Part shown: piece by piece, positions 7,629-16,422 of the stretch
Numbering within the stretch: position 1 is the stretch's first letter
Layout of the letters: every line of letters starts with the position of its first letter
The notes under the pieces: model-generated
What the model was told of the DNA's origin: nothing
What the model saw: the letters and a program-made list of their open reading frames with translations, nothing else
The model's database searches: none
Assembly: GCF_900155545.1 (NCBI RefSeq)
Contig: NZ_LT732526.1
Location: forward strand, 2,844,656 to 2,908,655
DNA: 64,000 nucleotides
Reading direction: 5' to 3'
Origin: Clostridium sp. Marseille-P2415
GTDB taxonomy: Bacteria; Bacillota; Clostridia; Lachnospirales; Lachnospiraceae
Made by a program: the position numbers and the translations under genes

Positions 7629-8879
7629 TCAATGCGGCAAATACATATGCACCTTATCAATTCTGTTTTTATCCAGTTTATCAACTACAAGCCTGATTTC
7701 GTTGCAGATTACCTCTTCTCCCTGCTCCGGAAGGCGGTCAAGCTGTCCGATGATCAGGCCGCCAATGGAATCATAATCCTCAGATTCCAGTTCAAGGCCT
7801 AACCGGTCATTTAGATCGTCAAGCTTCATGGAGCCTTCTACCACATATTCAAACGGCGCAACTTCGACCAGTTCATTTTCTTCGTCTTCGTCGTACTCAT
7901 CCCGGATTTCTCCGACGATTTCTTCCAGCAAGTCTTCTAAAGTAATCATCCCTGCCGTTGCTCCGTATTCGTCCAGGACAATAACAACGTTGTTGCAGGT
8001 CTTGCGCATCTCTAACATAAGTTCTGCAGTTTTTTTATACTCATATGTATAGAGCGGCTCTCTTAAAATATTTCGGATACTGAAACCGTCATCATTGTTT
8101 ATGAGAAGAAGGTCCTTCATATTAATGATTCCGATGACATTATCACTGGTTTCTTCATAAATCGGAATTCTGGTGTACATCTCTTCCCGGAATATATCAA
8201 TCAGTTCATCATAAGTGGCGTTTACTTCTACTAGAGTCATATCGATACGTGGGATCATAATATCACGTGCCACGGAATCGCCGAAGTCGAATACGTTGTT
8301 GATTATTTTTCTTTCTTCCAATTCGATAACGCCTTCCTCATGGCTGACATCTACAATGGTTCGAAGTTCATCTTCTGTGATGGCTTCCTGCTTTCGGTTG
8401 GGATTCACATGGATGAACCGCAAAAAGCCCGATGAAAGTATGTTGACAACATAAATGACCGGAGTCATGACAATCATAAAGGTATATACTGTTTTTGCAT
8501 ATTTTAAAGCTATTATTTCGGAATATAGTGTTGAAATGGTCTTCGGCGAAATCTCGCCAAATACCAGAATGACCAGAGTAAGGATACCGGTCCCAATGCC
8601 TACCGCCTTATTGCCCCATATGCTCAGAACCAGTGTGGTGGAAATGGATGAGGCAGTTAAGTTTACTACATTGTTACCGACCAGAATCGCACTGAGCATC
8701 TTACCCTGGTTCTCCAGAATCTTCGTCAGCGTGATGGCGCTCTTATTGCCTGCCTCCGCCAAAGTCCGGACCCGGATCTTATTCACCGTAGTAAGTGCAG
8801 TCTCAGCCGATGAGAAAAATGCTGATAAACCAACCAGAAAAATTAATATAAGCAACTGTATATAGTCACTCGAATCCAA
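7629..8879 (-). CDS. CNNM/CorC (HlyC/TlyC) family membrane protein with CBS pair
   Basis: A membrane protein of about 416 residues. An N-terminal DUF21 domain has three to four helices and the FFSSAETALT motif; a CBS pair follows (DIMIPRIDM, then VIVLDEYGATAGMITLEDLLEEIVGEI), and a C-terminal CorC/HlyC domain is at about 345-416. Family members handle magnesium or cobalt efflux and adenosine nucleotides bind the CBS pair. The start is probably TTG at 8879, nine bases after GGGAG; a TTG at 8888 abuts GGGAG and is less likely. Its promoter overlaps the lspA terminator. The hemolysin name is historical. Confidence 0.88.
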   Translation of the reverse strand: MDSSDYIQLLILIFLVGLSAFFSSAETALTTVNKIRVRTLAEAGNKSAITLTKILENQGKMLSAILVGNNVVNLTASSISTTLVLSIWGNKAVGIGTGILTLVILVFGEISPKTISTLYSEIIALKYAKTVYTFMIVMTPVIYVVNILSSGFLRFIHVNPNRKQEAITEDELRTIVDVSHEEGVIELEERKIINNVFDFGDSVARDIMIPRIDMTLVEVNATYDELIDIFREEMYTRIPIYEETSDNVIGIINMKDLLLINNDDGFSIRNILREPLYTYEYKKTAELMLEMRKTCNNVVIVLDEYGATAGMITLEDLLEEIVGEIRDEYDEDEENELVEVAPFEYVVEGSMKLDDLNDRLGLELESEDYDSIGGLIIGQLDRLPEQGEEVICNEIRLVVDKLDKNRIDKVHMYLPH

Positions 8880-8914
8880 AAAGATCAACTCCCGTTTTTT
8901 ATATTTTGTCTTTG

Positions 8915-8943
8915 ATTTTACAATAGAAAAGCGGCTATGTCAA
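8915..8943 (-). promoter_or_regulatory. Promoter of the CNNM-like gene, nested in the lspA terminator
   Basis: On the minus strand TTGACA (8938-8943) and TAAAAT (8915-8920) are 17 bp apart. The -35 box lies in the loop of the terminator hairpin at 8927-8959 and the spacer contains its 3' arm. Confidence 0.75.
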
Positions 8944-8959
8944 GAAAACAGCCGCTTTT
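8927..8959 (-). terminator. Terminator after lspA
   Basis: A 10-bp stem (8927-8936 with 8950-8959, AAAAGCGGCT type) with a 13-base loop lies a few bases past the lspA stop and is followed by TTTT-rich sequence on the minus strand. It overlaps the promoter of the next gene. Confidence 0.75.
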
Positions 8960-8965
8960 TTACAC

Positions 8966-9433
8966 TTAACGCTCCCTGAAAGACCGGATCACTGCCGCCA
9001 CAAGCATGATACCGGCTCCCAGAAATATGAACAAATCTCCCAGGTTAAATACAACCTTCTTAAGCTTCCCATACTGAATGCTGAAATAATCCACCACATA
9101 ATGCCGGACCAGCCTGTCATACAGATTGCTGACGGCGCCGCCTAAGGCTATGGATAAGGCCAGTTTTTCTGCGGTCCTCCCCTTTCTTTGAAGGAGGCAG
9201 GCAAGCATTCCTCCAATAAAAGAAGCAACTGCAAGAGGAATCATCTGTACCAGCGACTGATGATTTTTTAAATAGCCGAAGGAAAAACCGGCATTATGAT
9301 TTTTATACAACAAAATTTTTCCGCAGCTTCCCTCAAGTTCTTTGGGGAAATCGGATTCGTTCTGTTCCTCAATGGCACTTTTTATGCAAAGATCCAGGGA
9401 TGCTAATAATGCAATGAAGCCGATCAATACCAT
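8966..9433 (-). CDS. lspA: Lipoprotein signal peptidase (signal peptidase II)
   Basis: A membrane aspartyl protease of about 155 residues that removes signal peptides from prolipoproteins. Four membrane helices are visible. Family motifs are NHNAGFSFG, SNLYDR with the first catalytic Asp, and FNLGD with the second. I chose the ATG at 9433 because AAGGAG lies eight bases upstream and this gives normal LspA length. An upstream ATG at 9520 overlaps the clpX stop as TAATG and would add 29 polar residues. The motif SNLYDR replaces the common GNxxDR, so this is a divergent family member. It is probably cotranscribed with the ClpX paralogue. Confidence 0.88.
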   Translation of the reverse strand: MVLIGFIALLASLDLCIKSAIEEQNESDFPKELEGSCGKILLYKNHNAGFSFGYLKNHQSLVQMIPLAVASFIGGMLACLLQRKGRTAEKLALSIALGGAVSNLYDRLVRHYVVDYFSIQYGKLKKVVFNLGDLFIFLGAGIMLVAAVIRSFRER

Positions 9434-9519
9434 GACGTACACTCCTTCCGTCCTTATTATCACCATGTTACCGTTCTTTTTATCCTTCATCCGGCAATTC
9501 CCGCTGATTTCCTGTATCA

Positions 9520-10923
9520 TTAACCGCGCATCTGAATGTGAGGACCGCCGTTCCTGTCCAGATAGGATCTCGTTATGACCACGGAACCGATATTCGGATC
9601 CTTGGGAATCTCATACATGATATCGAGCATGAAGTTCTCTATAATGGCGCGCAGCGCTCTGGCCCCGGTTTTTTTCTTGAGAGCCTCATCTGCGATCCAC
9701 TCTAATGCATCCTCTTCAAACACCAGATTCACCTCATCAAGCTCCAAAAGCTTTTTGTACTGTTTTAAAATGGCGTTTTTCGGTTCCTTTAAAACACGGA
9801 TCAGAAAGTCCTTATTCAGGGATTCTAGGGTAACCGTAATGGGAAGTCGGCCCAGGAACTCCGGTATCATACCGAATTTTCTTAAATCCTCGTTGGTCAC
9901 ATGAGTAAGAATGTCAGAATCTTTTTCATACTTATCCTTTAATTCGGCTGAAAAGCCGATGGAGGATTTTTCTTTCAGCCGTTCCCTTATAATGTCTTCC
10001 AGATCCGGGAACGCTCCTCCGCAGATGAAAAGTATGTTTTCTGTACTGACCGAAGTCATAGGCGTTAAGGCATTCTTCTGATTGGAGCCTACCGGAACCT
10101 CCACCGTGCTCCCCTCCAGCAGCTTTAAAAGCTCCTGCTGGACAGATTCCCCGCTTACATCTCTGCTGCTTGTACTCTTCTTTTTCGCGATTTTATCAAT
10201 CTCATCAATAAAAATAATGCCGCGCTCTGCCTTGTCCACATCGTTATCAGCGGCTGCCAGCAATTTGGATACTACGCTCTCAATGTCATCGCCTATGTAT
10301 CCTGCCTCGGTAAGAGAAGTTGCATCGGCAATGGCCAGAGGTACATCAAGGAGCTTTGCCAGGGTCTTAACCAGATAGGTTTTCCCGCTGCCAGTCGGAC
10401 CGATCATGAGAATGTTTGATTTTTCAATCTGAACGTTCCCTTCCTCATCCCGCTGCTTCGAATCCACCAGATAGACCCTCTTATAATGATTATAAACCGC
10501 TACGGAGATCACTTTTTTTGCCTGCTCCTGGCCAATGACATAATCATCCAGCTTCTGTTTGATTACATGAGGAGCGGGAATATCCTTTAAATTAAGGTCC
10601 TGCTTCGGTTCTTTCTCCGTTCTTTTTTTAATCTTCTGCTTTTTGGGTATCTCAAGATCCTGACTGTTTATATTGCCAAGATCCCTTAAATTCAAATTCA
10701 TATAAGGCATATTCTGAATCTTGGACAAATCAAATCCGCCCTGAGTTACAGAGTCAAATGCTTTCTGCATGCAGTCATGGCACAGATTCATGCCTCCAGG
10801 CATGGAAACCATCGGCCCTGCCACATTCTCCGGTCTCCGGCAGACATAACAGATTTTTTCGTATTCATCGTCTTCTTTTTTCTTTTTATCACCATCAGAG
10901 CTGCGGACAGTCGTGTCTTCCAT
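9520..10923 (-). CDS. clpX: ClpX-like AAA+ unfoldase paralogue
   Basis: A AAA+ protein of 467 residues (477 from the TTG at 10953), longer than the usual 410-430. The zinc domain has Cys pairs CYVC and CHDC, then a basic linker (KKQKIKKRTEKEPK) before the AAA+ core with Walker A GPTGSGKT, Walker B IIFIDEIDKI, a GYIGDD pore loop, an IGF tripeptide (ClpP docking) and sensor-2 GARALR. The usual RKH pore loop (RKHPH-like) is replaced by a GSNQKNALTPMTS stretch, so substrate choice may differ. No clpP or tig is adjacent. The ATG at 10923 has GGAGG five bases upstream; the TTG at 10953 has GGGAG eight bases upstream, so either start is possible. Confidence 0.87.
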   Translation of the reverse strand: MEDTTVRSSDGDKKKKEDDEYEKICYVCRRPENVAGPMVSMPGGMNLCHDCMQKAFDSVTQGGFDLSKIQNMPYMNLNLRDLGNINSQDLEIPKKQKIKKRTEKEPKQDLNLKDIPAPHVIKQKLDDYVIGQEQAKKVISVAVYNHYKRVYLVDSKQRDEEGNVQIEKSNILMIGPTGSGKTYLVKTLAKLLDVPLAIADATSLTEAGYIGDDIESVVSKLLAAADNDVDKAERGIIFIDEIDKIAKKKSTSSRDVSGESVQQELLKLLEGSTVEVPVGSNQKNALTPMTSVSTENILFICGGAFPDLEDIIRERLKEKSSIGFSAELKDKYEKDSDILTHVTNEDLRKFGMIPEFLGRLPITVTLESLNKDFLIRVLKEPKNAILKQYKKLLELDEVNLVFEEDALEWIADEALKKKTGARALRAIIENFMLDIMYEIPKDPNIGSVVITRSYLDRNGGPHIQMRG

Positions 10924-10998
10924 CTTCTCCTCCAGAATATCTTTGTCTTCCAAACTATAGTCTCCCTCTATCTGTAATTATATACCGCATAATATGTC

Positions 10999-11027
10999 AT
11001 TATAAAGCATTTAAAACTGTCCTACAA
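10999..11027 (-). promoter_or_regulatory. Probable promoter of the clpX-lspA pair
   Basis: On the minus strand TTGTAG (11022-11027) and TATAAT (10999-11004) are 17 bp apart, upstream of the ClpX-like gene. The -35 box is imperfect. Confidence 0.6.
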
Positions 11028-11068
11028 GTGCGGATCAGTAATTTAGATTTTTTTAATGAATTGAAAAA

Positions 11069-11099
11069 CTCCCCAAGCCCGGTGAATGAGCCTGAGGAG
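11069..11099 (-). terminator. Terminator after htrA
   Basis: A 12-bp stem with a seven-base loop, ending in CTCC/GGGGAG pairing and followed by TTTTT on the minus strand, lies 12 bases past the htrA stop. Confidence 0.85.
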
Positions 11100-11110
11100 C
11101 CATTTTCCTC

Positions 11111-12556
11111 TTATCCCTGCTGTTGGACCTCTGCCGGCCTCTTACCAAGGGTTATGTCTACGTTTCTTTCTACGTACTGACCGTTCTCAAGAGACTGGAC
11201 GGTAAGGGTTACGGTTGTTCCTCCTTCGTAATATTTAAGCATATTTGTCAGGTCATCATAAGTCTTAATGCCCTGGCCGTCGAATTTGGTAATGATGTCT
11301 TTTTCCCGTAAATCGGACTGGGAAGCCGCACCTCCTTCTACAATCTTATAGATAAATACACCCTGGGGCATACCGAGCTGCTGGCTTGTAGCCGCATCAA
11401 TATTCTTGCACTGGATCCCTAAGTATCCCTGGTCCCCGTCGGCAACCTGTGTTCTGGTCTTTCTGGTCATCAGGTTGTCAATGATATCCTGGGCTTTTGA
11501 AATCGGGATCGCATACCCCATGCCCTCAACTTCTGTGGAAGAATATTTTGCTGAGTTAATGGCAACTACCTCTCCCTGCATATTTAACAGAGCGCCGCCG
11601 CTGTTACCGGGATTGATGGCTGCATCGGTCTGAAGCAGGTTACGGTTTGTTCCATCCTCGGTCTGGACGGTACGGTCAAGAGCGCTGATGTAACCGACGG
11701 TAACGGACTGTCCGTAGCCAAGAGCATTTCCAATGGCAACAACTCCCTGGCCTACCTTCAAATTGTCGGAATTGCCAAGGTTTGCTAAGGAAATTTTGGT
11801 TAATGTGTCGGAAGAGATATTCTTTAACGGAACTGCAATGACCGCCAGATCGCTGTCTGCGTCAGTTCCTTTGATAGCTGCATCCACGGCCACCTGGTCA
11901 ATAAAGGTGACCTTCAGCTCATTTGCCCCTTCTACTACATGGTTATTGGTTACGATTAAAAGTTCATCGTCATTCTTTCCCACAATGATACCGGAACCGC
12001 TGCCCTCCCCTTCTCTCTGCATGGGGCCAAACCAGGTCTGGCTTTCATAAATCACCTTGCTGGTAATGGCAACGACCGACGGCATGGCTTTGTCTACGAT
12101 GGTAGAAACATCATTGACTGTGGAAACACTGGAGGCGTTGGCTACCTGGGTACCGGCTGCTGCAGACGTAGAAGGAATGGTCTCTGCCCGGCTTATCTCG
12201 ACGGAATTTCTGCTTTCGTAGGCCCCGGCGGCCCAGTTAATCCCAACCATGACGCTTCCGGCAATCACACCGAAGACCAGGGCTCCGCCTGCAAGGCCGG
12301 CGGCCTTCTTTACAAAACCGCCTTTCTTTTTGGGTTTCCCTTCTTCCGGAAGCGGACTTTGTTCCGCCATTCTTTGATACTGGTATTCCTGATAATGCGG
12401 AATATTCTGCTGATTCTCATAAGCACTGCGGGCCTGAGACCGTTCGGAGCTCTCCGGCTCCGGATCCCTCATAATAAAATTGGTAGTCATTGCTTCTTCT
12501 TTATGATCTTCAGGATTCATTCCGCCTGTCACTTTGTTTTCATCTTCGTCATACAT
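11111..12556 (-). CDS. htrA: HtrA/DegP-like membrane-anchored serine protease
   Basis: A 481-residue surface protease for misfolded exported proteins. The cytoplasmic head (1-80) is polar; one membrane helix lies at about 87-108. The trypsin-like domain has the triad His206 (TNNHVVEG), Asp236 (DSDLAV) and Ser319 (INPGNSGGAL). A PDZ domain covers about 370-465, with YLGIQCKNI at its start and the GGAASQSDLREKDII repeat. The ATG has GGAG nine bases upstream. It follows the LCP gene by 185 bp and ends in a strong terminator. CtsR or CssRS control is known for relatives, but no operator was identified here. Confidence 0.94.
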   Translation of the reverse strand: MYDEDENKVTGGMNPEDHKEEAMTTNFIMRDPEPESSERSQARSAYENQQNIPHYQEYQYQRMAEQSPLPEEGKPKKKGGFVKKAAGLAGGALVFGVIAGSVMVGINWAAGAYESRNSVEISRAETIPSTSAAAGTQVANASSVSTVNDVSTIVDKAMPSVVAITSKVIYESQTWFGPMQREGEGSGSGIIVGKNDDELLIVTNNHVVEGANELKVTFIDQVAVDAAIKGTDADSDLAVIAVPLKNISSDTLTKISLANLGNSDNLKVGQGVVAIGNALGYGQSVTVGYISALDRTVQTEDGTNRNLLQTDAAINPGNSGGALLNMQGEVVAINSAKYSSTEVEGMGYAIPISKAQDIIDNLMTRKTRTQVADGDQGYLGIQCKNIDAATSQQLGMPQGVFIYKIVEGGAASQSDLREKDIITKFDGQGIKTYDDLTNMLKYYEGGTTVTLTVQSLENGQYVERNVDITLGKRPAEVQQQG

Positions 12557-12741
12557 AAGACCTGTCTCCTTTCATGTATACTGTTCCTCTTCTTTGATAA
12601 TCAAAGTTTACCAATGAATTGTGACCATTTTGTGATAAAAATATATTCAATATGTGAAATGAAAAAGAACCCCGCATCAGATGCCTGTCAAATCATCAAG
12701 GCCCTGTCTGCAGGGTATTATTCCTTCTTTTTCCTTTTTTA

Positions 12742-14868
12742 TTAATCAACTGGTGGTGCAGACACCACCGGAACTTCTGAGGCCCCGCCGTTCGCATTGG
12801 AATTCTGGGATGCGGCCGTCTCCCCCGGACCGCCCGGTCCGGCTGACGTAGTCTCAGGAGCAGTCGTCTGATTGGATCCCGGCCCATGAGCCGCCGTTGT
12901 CGTCTCTGTGACGCCGCCGGTAGGCGTTGGCTTTGTTTCTCCTGGTTTCGTTGCACCGGACGTTGTTTCCTGGGGTCTCGTCTCTCCGGGCTTTGTTTCC
13001 TTTGTCGCTCCGGTGCTGCCTTCCGATGAATCCGCAGGCTTTATTGGCTTTCCGTTTTCATCTGTTTCCTCTATGAAGTCTCCCTGGGAAGAGGATTCTT
13101 CTGCATCCGTGGTTTTTTCTTCCTTTGTCGCTTTCGTGGTTTTCTCCGGAACATCCCCTTCATCCGTCGAAACGTGATCAATGCTGGTTCCTTTTTTGTA
13201 CATGCCGGAATCAGCAGCTATCTTGGCACTGATTTTCTTAACCATTTCAGACGGTTCATAGTCTTCTTTATCAAAAAGAAGCTTATGAAGCTCCGAAACG
13301 TTGGTTTCCAGAGTCTGGGGGATTACGCAGTCCCCTTTTTTGCCTATTGTCATATCGCCGCGGGCAAATGGGAAGCCCCCTGTTTCCCCGATATGATATT
13401 TGCTGATATCCAAAATCAGTTCTGTAAAATCACTGAACGTAAGGTTCGTACCGATCTGCTCCACTTCCATTAATAAGATTCTGTTAAGCAATCCCAAGTC
13501 TGCCTTCTTTGCCTTATCAAATGTCTTTTGAATCACAAGGCGCTGACGCTCTGTTCTTGCGTAGTCGGTATCCATCTTTCTAAGTCTGGCATAGGCAACA
13601 GCCTGAACTCCATCCAGATGATTCATGCCTGCTGATTTTAAATGAACCGACGGAACTCCGGTTTCCTTGACTGTCTCTGTAATAAAAGAATTGATGTAAC
13701 GGAATTCGGCCTTGCTGATATCAATATCTACACCGTTAAGCATATTAATCCCGTCAGCAACCGATTTCCAGTTAAATGTGACGTATTCTCTGATATCCAG
13801 ATCAAGATTTTTATTAAGGGCTACCAGAGCCTGTTGAGCACCTCCGTTGGCATAGGCAGAGTTTATTTTGTTATAAGTATTACCTTCATTTGTATTCAAA
13901 TATGTATCACGGAATACGGATACAAGTCTGATTTCTCCGGTATCTCTGTTTATATTGCAGATCATAATCACGTCAGCATTGGTCCCTTTGTTCACATTGC
14001 CATCCCGGCTGTCAACGCCGAATATCGCGATGGTACGGTAACCTGTCATGTGCTTTTTTTGTTCCGGTGACATGATCTCATTCCGGACCTGATTCTCATT
14101 AAAATTATCCGGTCTCTGAATGGCTCCCATCAGTCTCGCTACATAAGCATAGGAGAAAATAAGCGCCAGCGTAAATATTTCCGCAACCGTCATAATAATG
14201 ATGCGCCTGATCTTTCTCTTTTTTTCAGTCTGGGCTGCCGATCTGCTGGCCGCCGCGCTCTTTGCCTGGATATCCTGGACTGACATTCTGGGCTGCTGCC
14301 TTGTCCCGCCGTCTCCTATTACAATCTGGCCTCTGGGCGCATTTTGGCTGCTTCCTGATGCAGTGCGGCTTCTGGCTGTTCCCTGGGCGCTTCCTGCCGC
14401 TGTCTGGGCACGGGATGTTCCCTGGCCGCTTCCTGATGATGCCTGCGGGCGTGACGTTCCCTGACTTCTTCCTGCCTGCGGCTGCGGACGGGAGGTTTCC
14501 TGAGCGTTCCTGTTCCCGGATGAAACCTGGTTCCTGCCTGTGCTGCTTCCTGATGCCTGCCGGGGCCGGGGCGCTCCCTGGCTTTTATTCTGAGCGGCTC
14601 CGGATGATGACTGGCCCCGGAACATCGCCTGGCTGCCTGCGGCTGAAGGTTGGGAACCATAAGCTCCCCTGGCCCTCTCACCGGCCTTCTTTGTCATATC
14701 ACCCCGGCCAGCTGTCTGATTTGTTCCGCCGTGTTTCGGCTCCTGATAATCTTCATAATCATCATCCAGGTAGTAATCTTCATCGGACGGATCTGGTTTT
14801 GAATTGGAACCGCGCCTTCCCTTTCTAATGTTATCACGGTTTAATTCATCATCAAATTCATTTCTCAT
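12742..14868 (-). CDS. LytR-CpsA-Psr (LCP) family glycopolymer ligase
   Basis: A 708-residue protein. A long disordered cytoplasmic N-terminus rich in Ser, Gln, Arg and Gly (about 1-215, with imperfect SxGSxQGTSR repeats) precedes one membrane helix (about 222-247). The LCP domain follows: TIAIFGVDSRDG, TNADVIMICNINRDTGEIRLVSVFRDTYLN and HLDGVQAVAYARLRKMDTDYARTERQR, with the Arg/Asp residues of the family. The C-terminus (about 560-708) is Thr/Glu/Pro-rich and probably spans the wall. LCP proteins attach undecaprenyl-linked polymers to peptidoglycan, which fits its place at the end of a polysaccharide operon. Tail and head lengths are unusual. Confidence 0.93.
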   Translation of the reverse strand: MRNEFDDELNRDNIRKGRRGSNSKPDPSDEDYYLDDDYEDYQEPKHGGTNQTAGRGDMTKKAGERARGAYGSQPSAAGSQAMFRGQSSSGAAQNKSQGAPRPRQASGSSTGRNQVSSGNRNAQETSRPQPQAGRSQGTSRPQASSGSGQGTSRAQTAAGSAQGTARSRTASGSSQNAPRGQIVIGDGGTRQQPRMSVQDIQAKSAAASRSAAQTEKKRKIRRIIIMTVAEIFTLALIFSYAYVARLMGAIQRPDNFNENQVRNEIMSPEQKKHMTGYRTIAIFGVDSRDGNVNKGTNADVIMICNINRDTGEIRLVSVFRDTYLNTNEGNTYNKINSAYANGGAQQALVALNKNLDLDIREYVTFNWKSVADGINMLNGVDIDISKAEFRYINSFITETVKETGVPSVHLKSAGMNHLDGVQAVAYARLRKMDTDYARTERQRLVIQKTFDKAKKADLGLLNRILLMEVEQIGTNLTFSDFTELILDISKYHIGETGGFPFARGDMTIGKKGDCVIPQTLETNVSELHKLLFDKEDYEPSEMVKKISAKIAADSGMYKKGTSIDHVSTDEGDVPEKTTKATKEEKTTDAEESSSQGDFIEETDENGKPIKPADSSEGSTGATKETKPGETRPQETTSGATKPGETKPTPTGGVTETTTAAHGPGSNQTTAPETTSAGPGGPGETAASQNSNANGGASEVPVVSAPPVD

Positions 14869-14904
14869 CTATTTAACCTCATCCTAATCGTGTCGTATCC
14901 GGTA

Positions 14905-16323
14905 TCAGTACGCATTTTTATTGATAAACCCTTTGAACATGGTAAGAAACAATATCTTAAAATCAAATCCCAGGGTCCAGTTTTCGATATAATATAAATC
15001 ATGTTCAATTCTCTTTGTAATGGAAGTATCTCCACGGTATCCATTCACCTGGGCCCAGCCTGTAATTCCCGGCCGTACCTGATGCTTGATCATATAGCGG
15101 GGGATCTCTTCTTTGAATTTTTCAACAAAGAGCGGCCTTTCCGGCCTTGGTCCCACCAGACTCATGTCCCCCCGGAGAACATTTAAAAACTGAGGCATCT
15201 CATCAATGCTTGTCTTTCTGATAAACCGTCCCACAGGCGTTACACGGGAATCATGGGGCGTTGTCCATTTTGCTTTTTCTTCAGACGGAGCCTGGACCAC
15301 CATGGAACGGAATTTATACATTTTAAACGGTCTGTTATGAAGGCCTACCCTCTCCTGGCTGTAAATGAGCGGCCCCGGAGCGGTCAGTTTAATGAGTGCT
15401 GCTGTCATCAGCATAATGGGTGAAAATAAAGCCAGGGCAAATGCAGCCCCTAAAATGTCAACCGCCCTTTTTGCCAGGGCGTTAACCGGATCCGTTAAGG
15501 GCACCCGGCGGATGTTGACCACCGGCAGACCCTGTAAGTCCTCAATATAAGGCCTTGTAGGGATCATATTATTATAATCCGGTATAAACTTGGTGTGGAC
15601 GCCTGATTTTTCACAGGAAGCCACGATTTTTTCTAAATTTGCATATTCGTTGATGCTTAAGGTGATGGCGATTTCATCAAGAGAGTTCAGGGCGAGAATC
15701 TCATCCAAGTCCCGAACTTTTCCTATGACATGGACTCCCTTATATCCGGTCCCCCATTCCTTCGTATTATCAAGAATGCCTTTTACCTGATAACCCCATT
15801 CCGGATTTACCAGCACCCGGTCTATAAATCCTTCCGCCGCCCGGCTGTAGCCAATCAAAAGAATGTGCTTCTGATTGTACCCTCTGGAACGCATGGAACG
15901 GAGCATATAACGGATCAGGTTCCGTTCTGCCACCTCCAGAATAATGTTGATGGCGCAAAAATAAAACACCATCCTGGTAGAGAATTCACGGAAATACGGA
16001 TTTTTCTTAATCAGTAACAGGAGCAAGGCAAAGAGCAGGACCCCAAAAAAGTTGGCCTTTAAGATATTGACGAATTCATACCTCTTCTCCTGTACCCTTT
16101 TCGGCGCATACAAATGGAAGATGCCGTAAAGCAGCAGATAGGTCGGCAAAATTACAAGAAGCGCCGCAAAATAGTACTGTGGTGCCAAAACCTGCTTATA
16201 AGGGCTGAACAACCGGTTGCCCAACAAAAGCAGCAGCCAGGCAAATACATAGGACACAAGAATGACCAGCCCGTCCAGTACTACATGAAACCCATTTAAT
16301 TTTTTCTGATTATCCTTTATCAT
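14905..16323 (-). CDS. Polyprenyl glycosylphosphotransferase (priming sugar transferase)
   Basis: A 472-residue initiating enzyme that transfers a sugar-1-phosphate to undecaprenyl phosphate. Four to five N-terminal membrane helices (about 15-120), a nucleotide-binding-like domain (HILLIGYSRAAEGFI), another membrane helix and the C-terminal bacterial sugar transferase domain are visible. The last has YSQERVGLHNRPFKMYKFRSM, TSIDEMPQFLNVLRGDMSLVGPRPERP and GITGWAQVNGYRGDTS. I chose the ATG at 16323; the frame is open to a TTG at 16341. GGAAGG precedes the ATG. It sits between the GT2 gene and the LCP gene in the first polysaccharide operon. Confidence 0.93.
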   Translation of the reverse strand: MIKDNQKKLNGFHVVLDGLVILVSYVFAWLLLLLGNRLFSPYKQVLAPQYYFAALLVILPTYLLLYGIFHLYAPKRVQEKRYEFVNILKANFFGVLLFALLLLLIKKNPYFREFSTRMVFYFCAINIILEVAERNLIRYMLRSMRSRGYNQKHILLIGYSRAAEGFIDRVLVNPEWGYQVKGILDNTKEWGTGYKGVHVIGKVRDLDEILALNSLDEIAITLSINEYANLEKIVASCEKSGVHTKFIPDYNNMIPTRPYIEDLQGLPVVNIRRVPLTDPVNALAKRAVDILGAAFALALFSPIMLMTAALIKLTAPGPLIYSQERVGLHNRPFKMYKFRSMVVQAPSEEKAKWTTPHDSRVTPVGRFIRKTSIDEMPQFLNVLRGDMSLVGPRPERPLFVEKFKEEIPRYMIKHQVRPGITGWAQVNGYRGDTSITKRIEHDLYYIENWTLGFDFKILFLTMFKGFINKNAY

Positions 16324-16422
16324 AGCAGCAAAACCTTCCAATCGTGCGTTGCACCATACTTCTCCATGATAATATCCCGTATATTATACATGATATGTCA
16401 ATATGATGCCATTAAAATATTC

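Noticed and set aside
7250-7802. Overlapping open frames of 80-150 codons on both strands
   Set aside because: They run through giant inverted repeat 2, mirror each other and have no ribosome sites or known domains.
9433-9520. LspA start overlapping the clpX stop (TAATG)
   Set aside because: It would add 29 polar residues and has no ribosome site; the ATG at 9433 has AAGGAG at the right distance and gives normal length.
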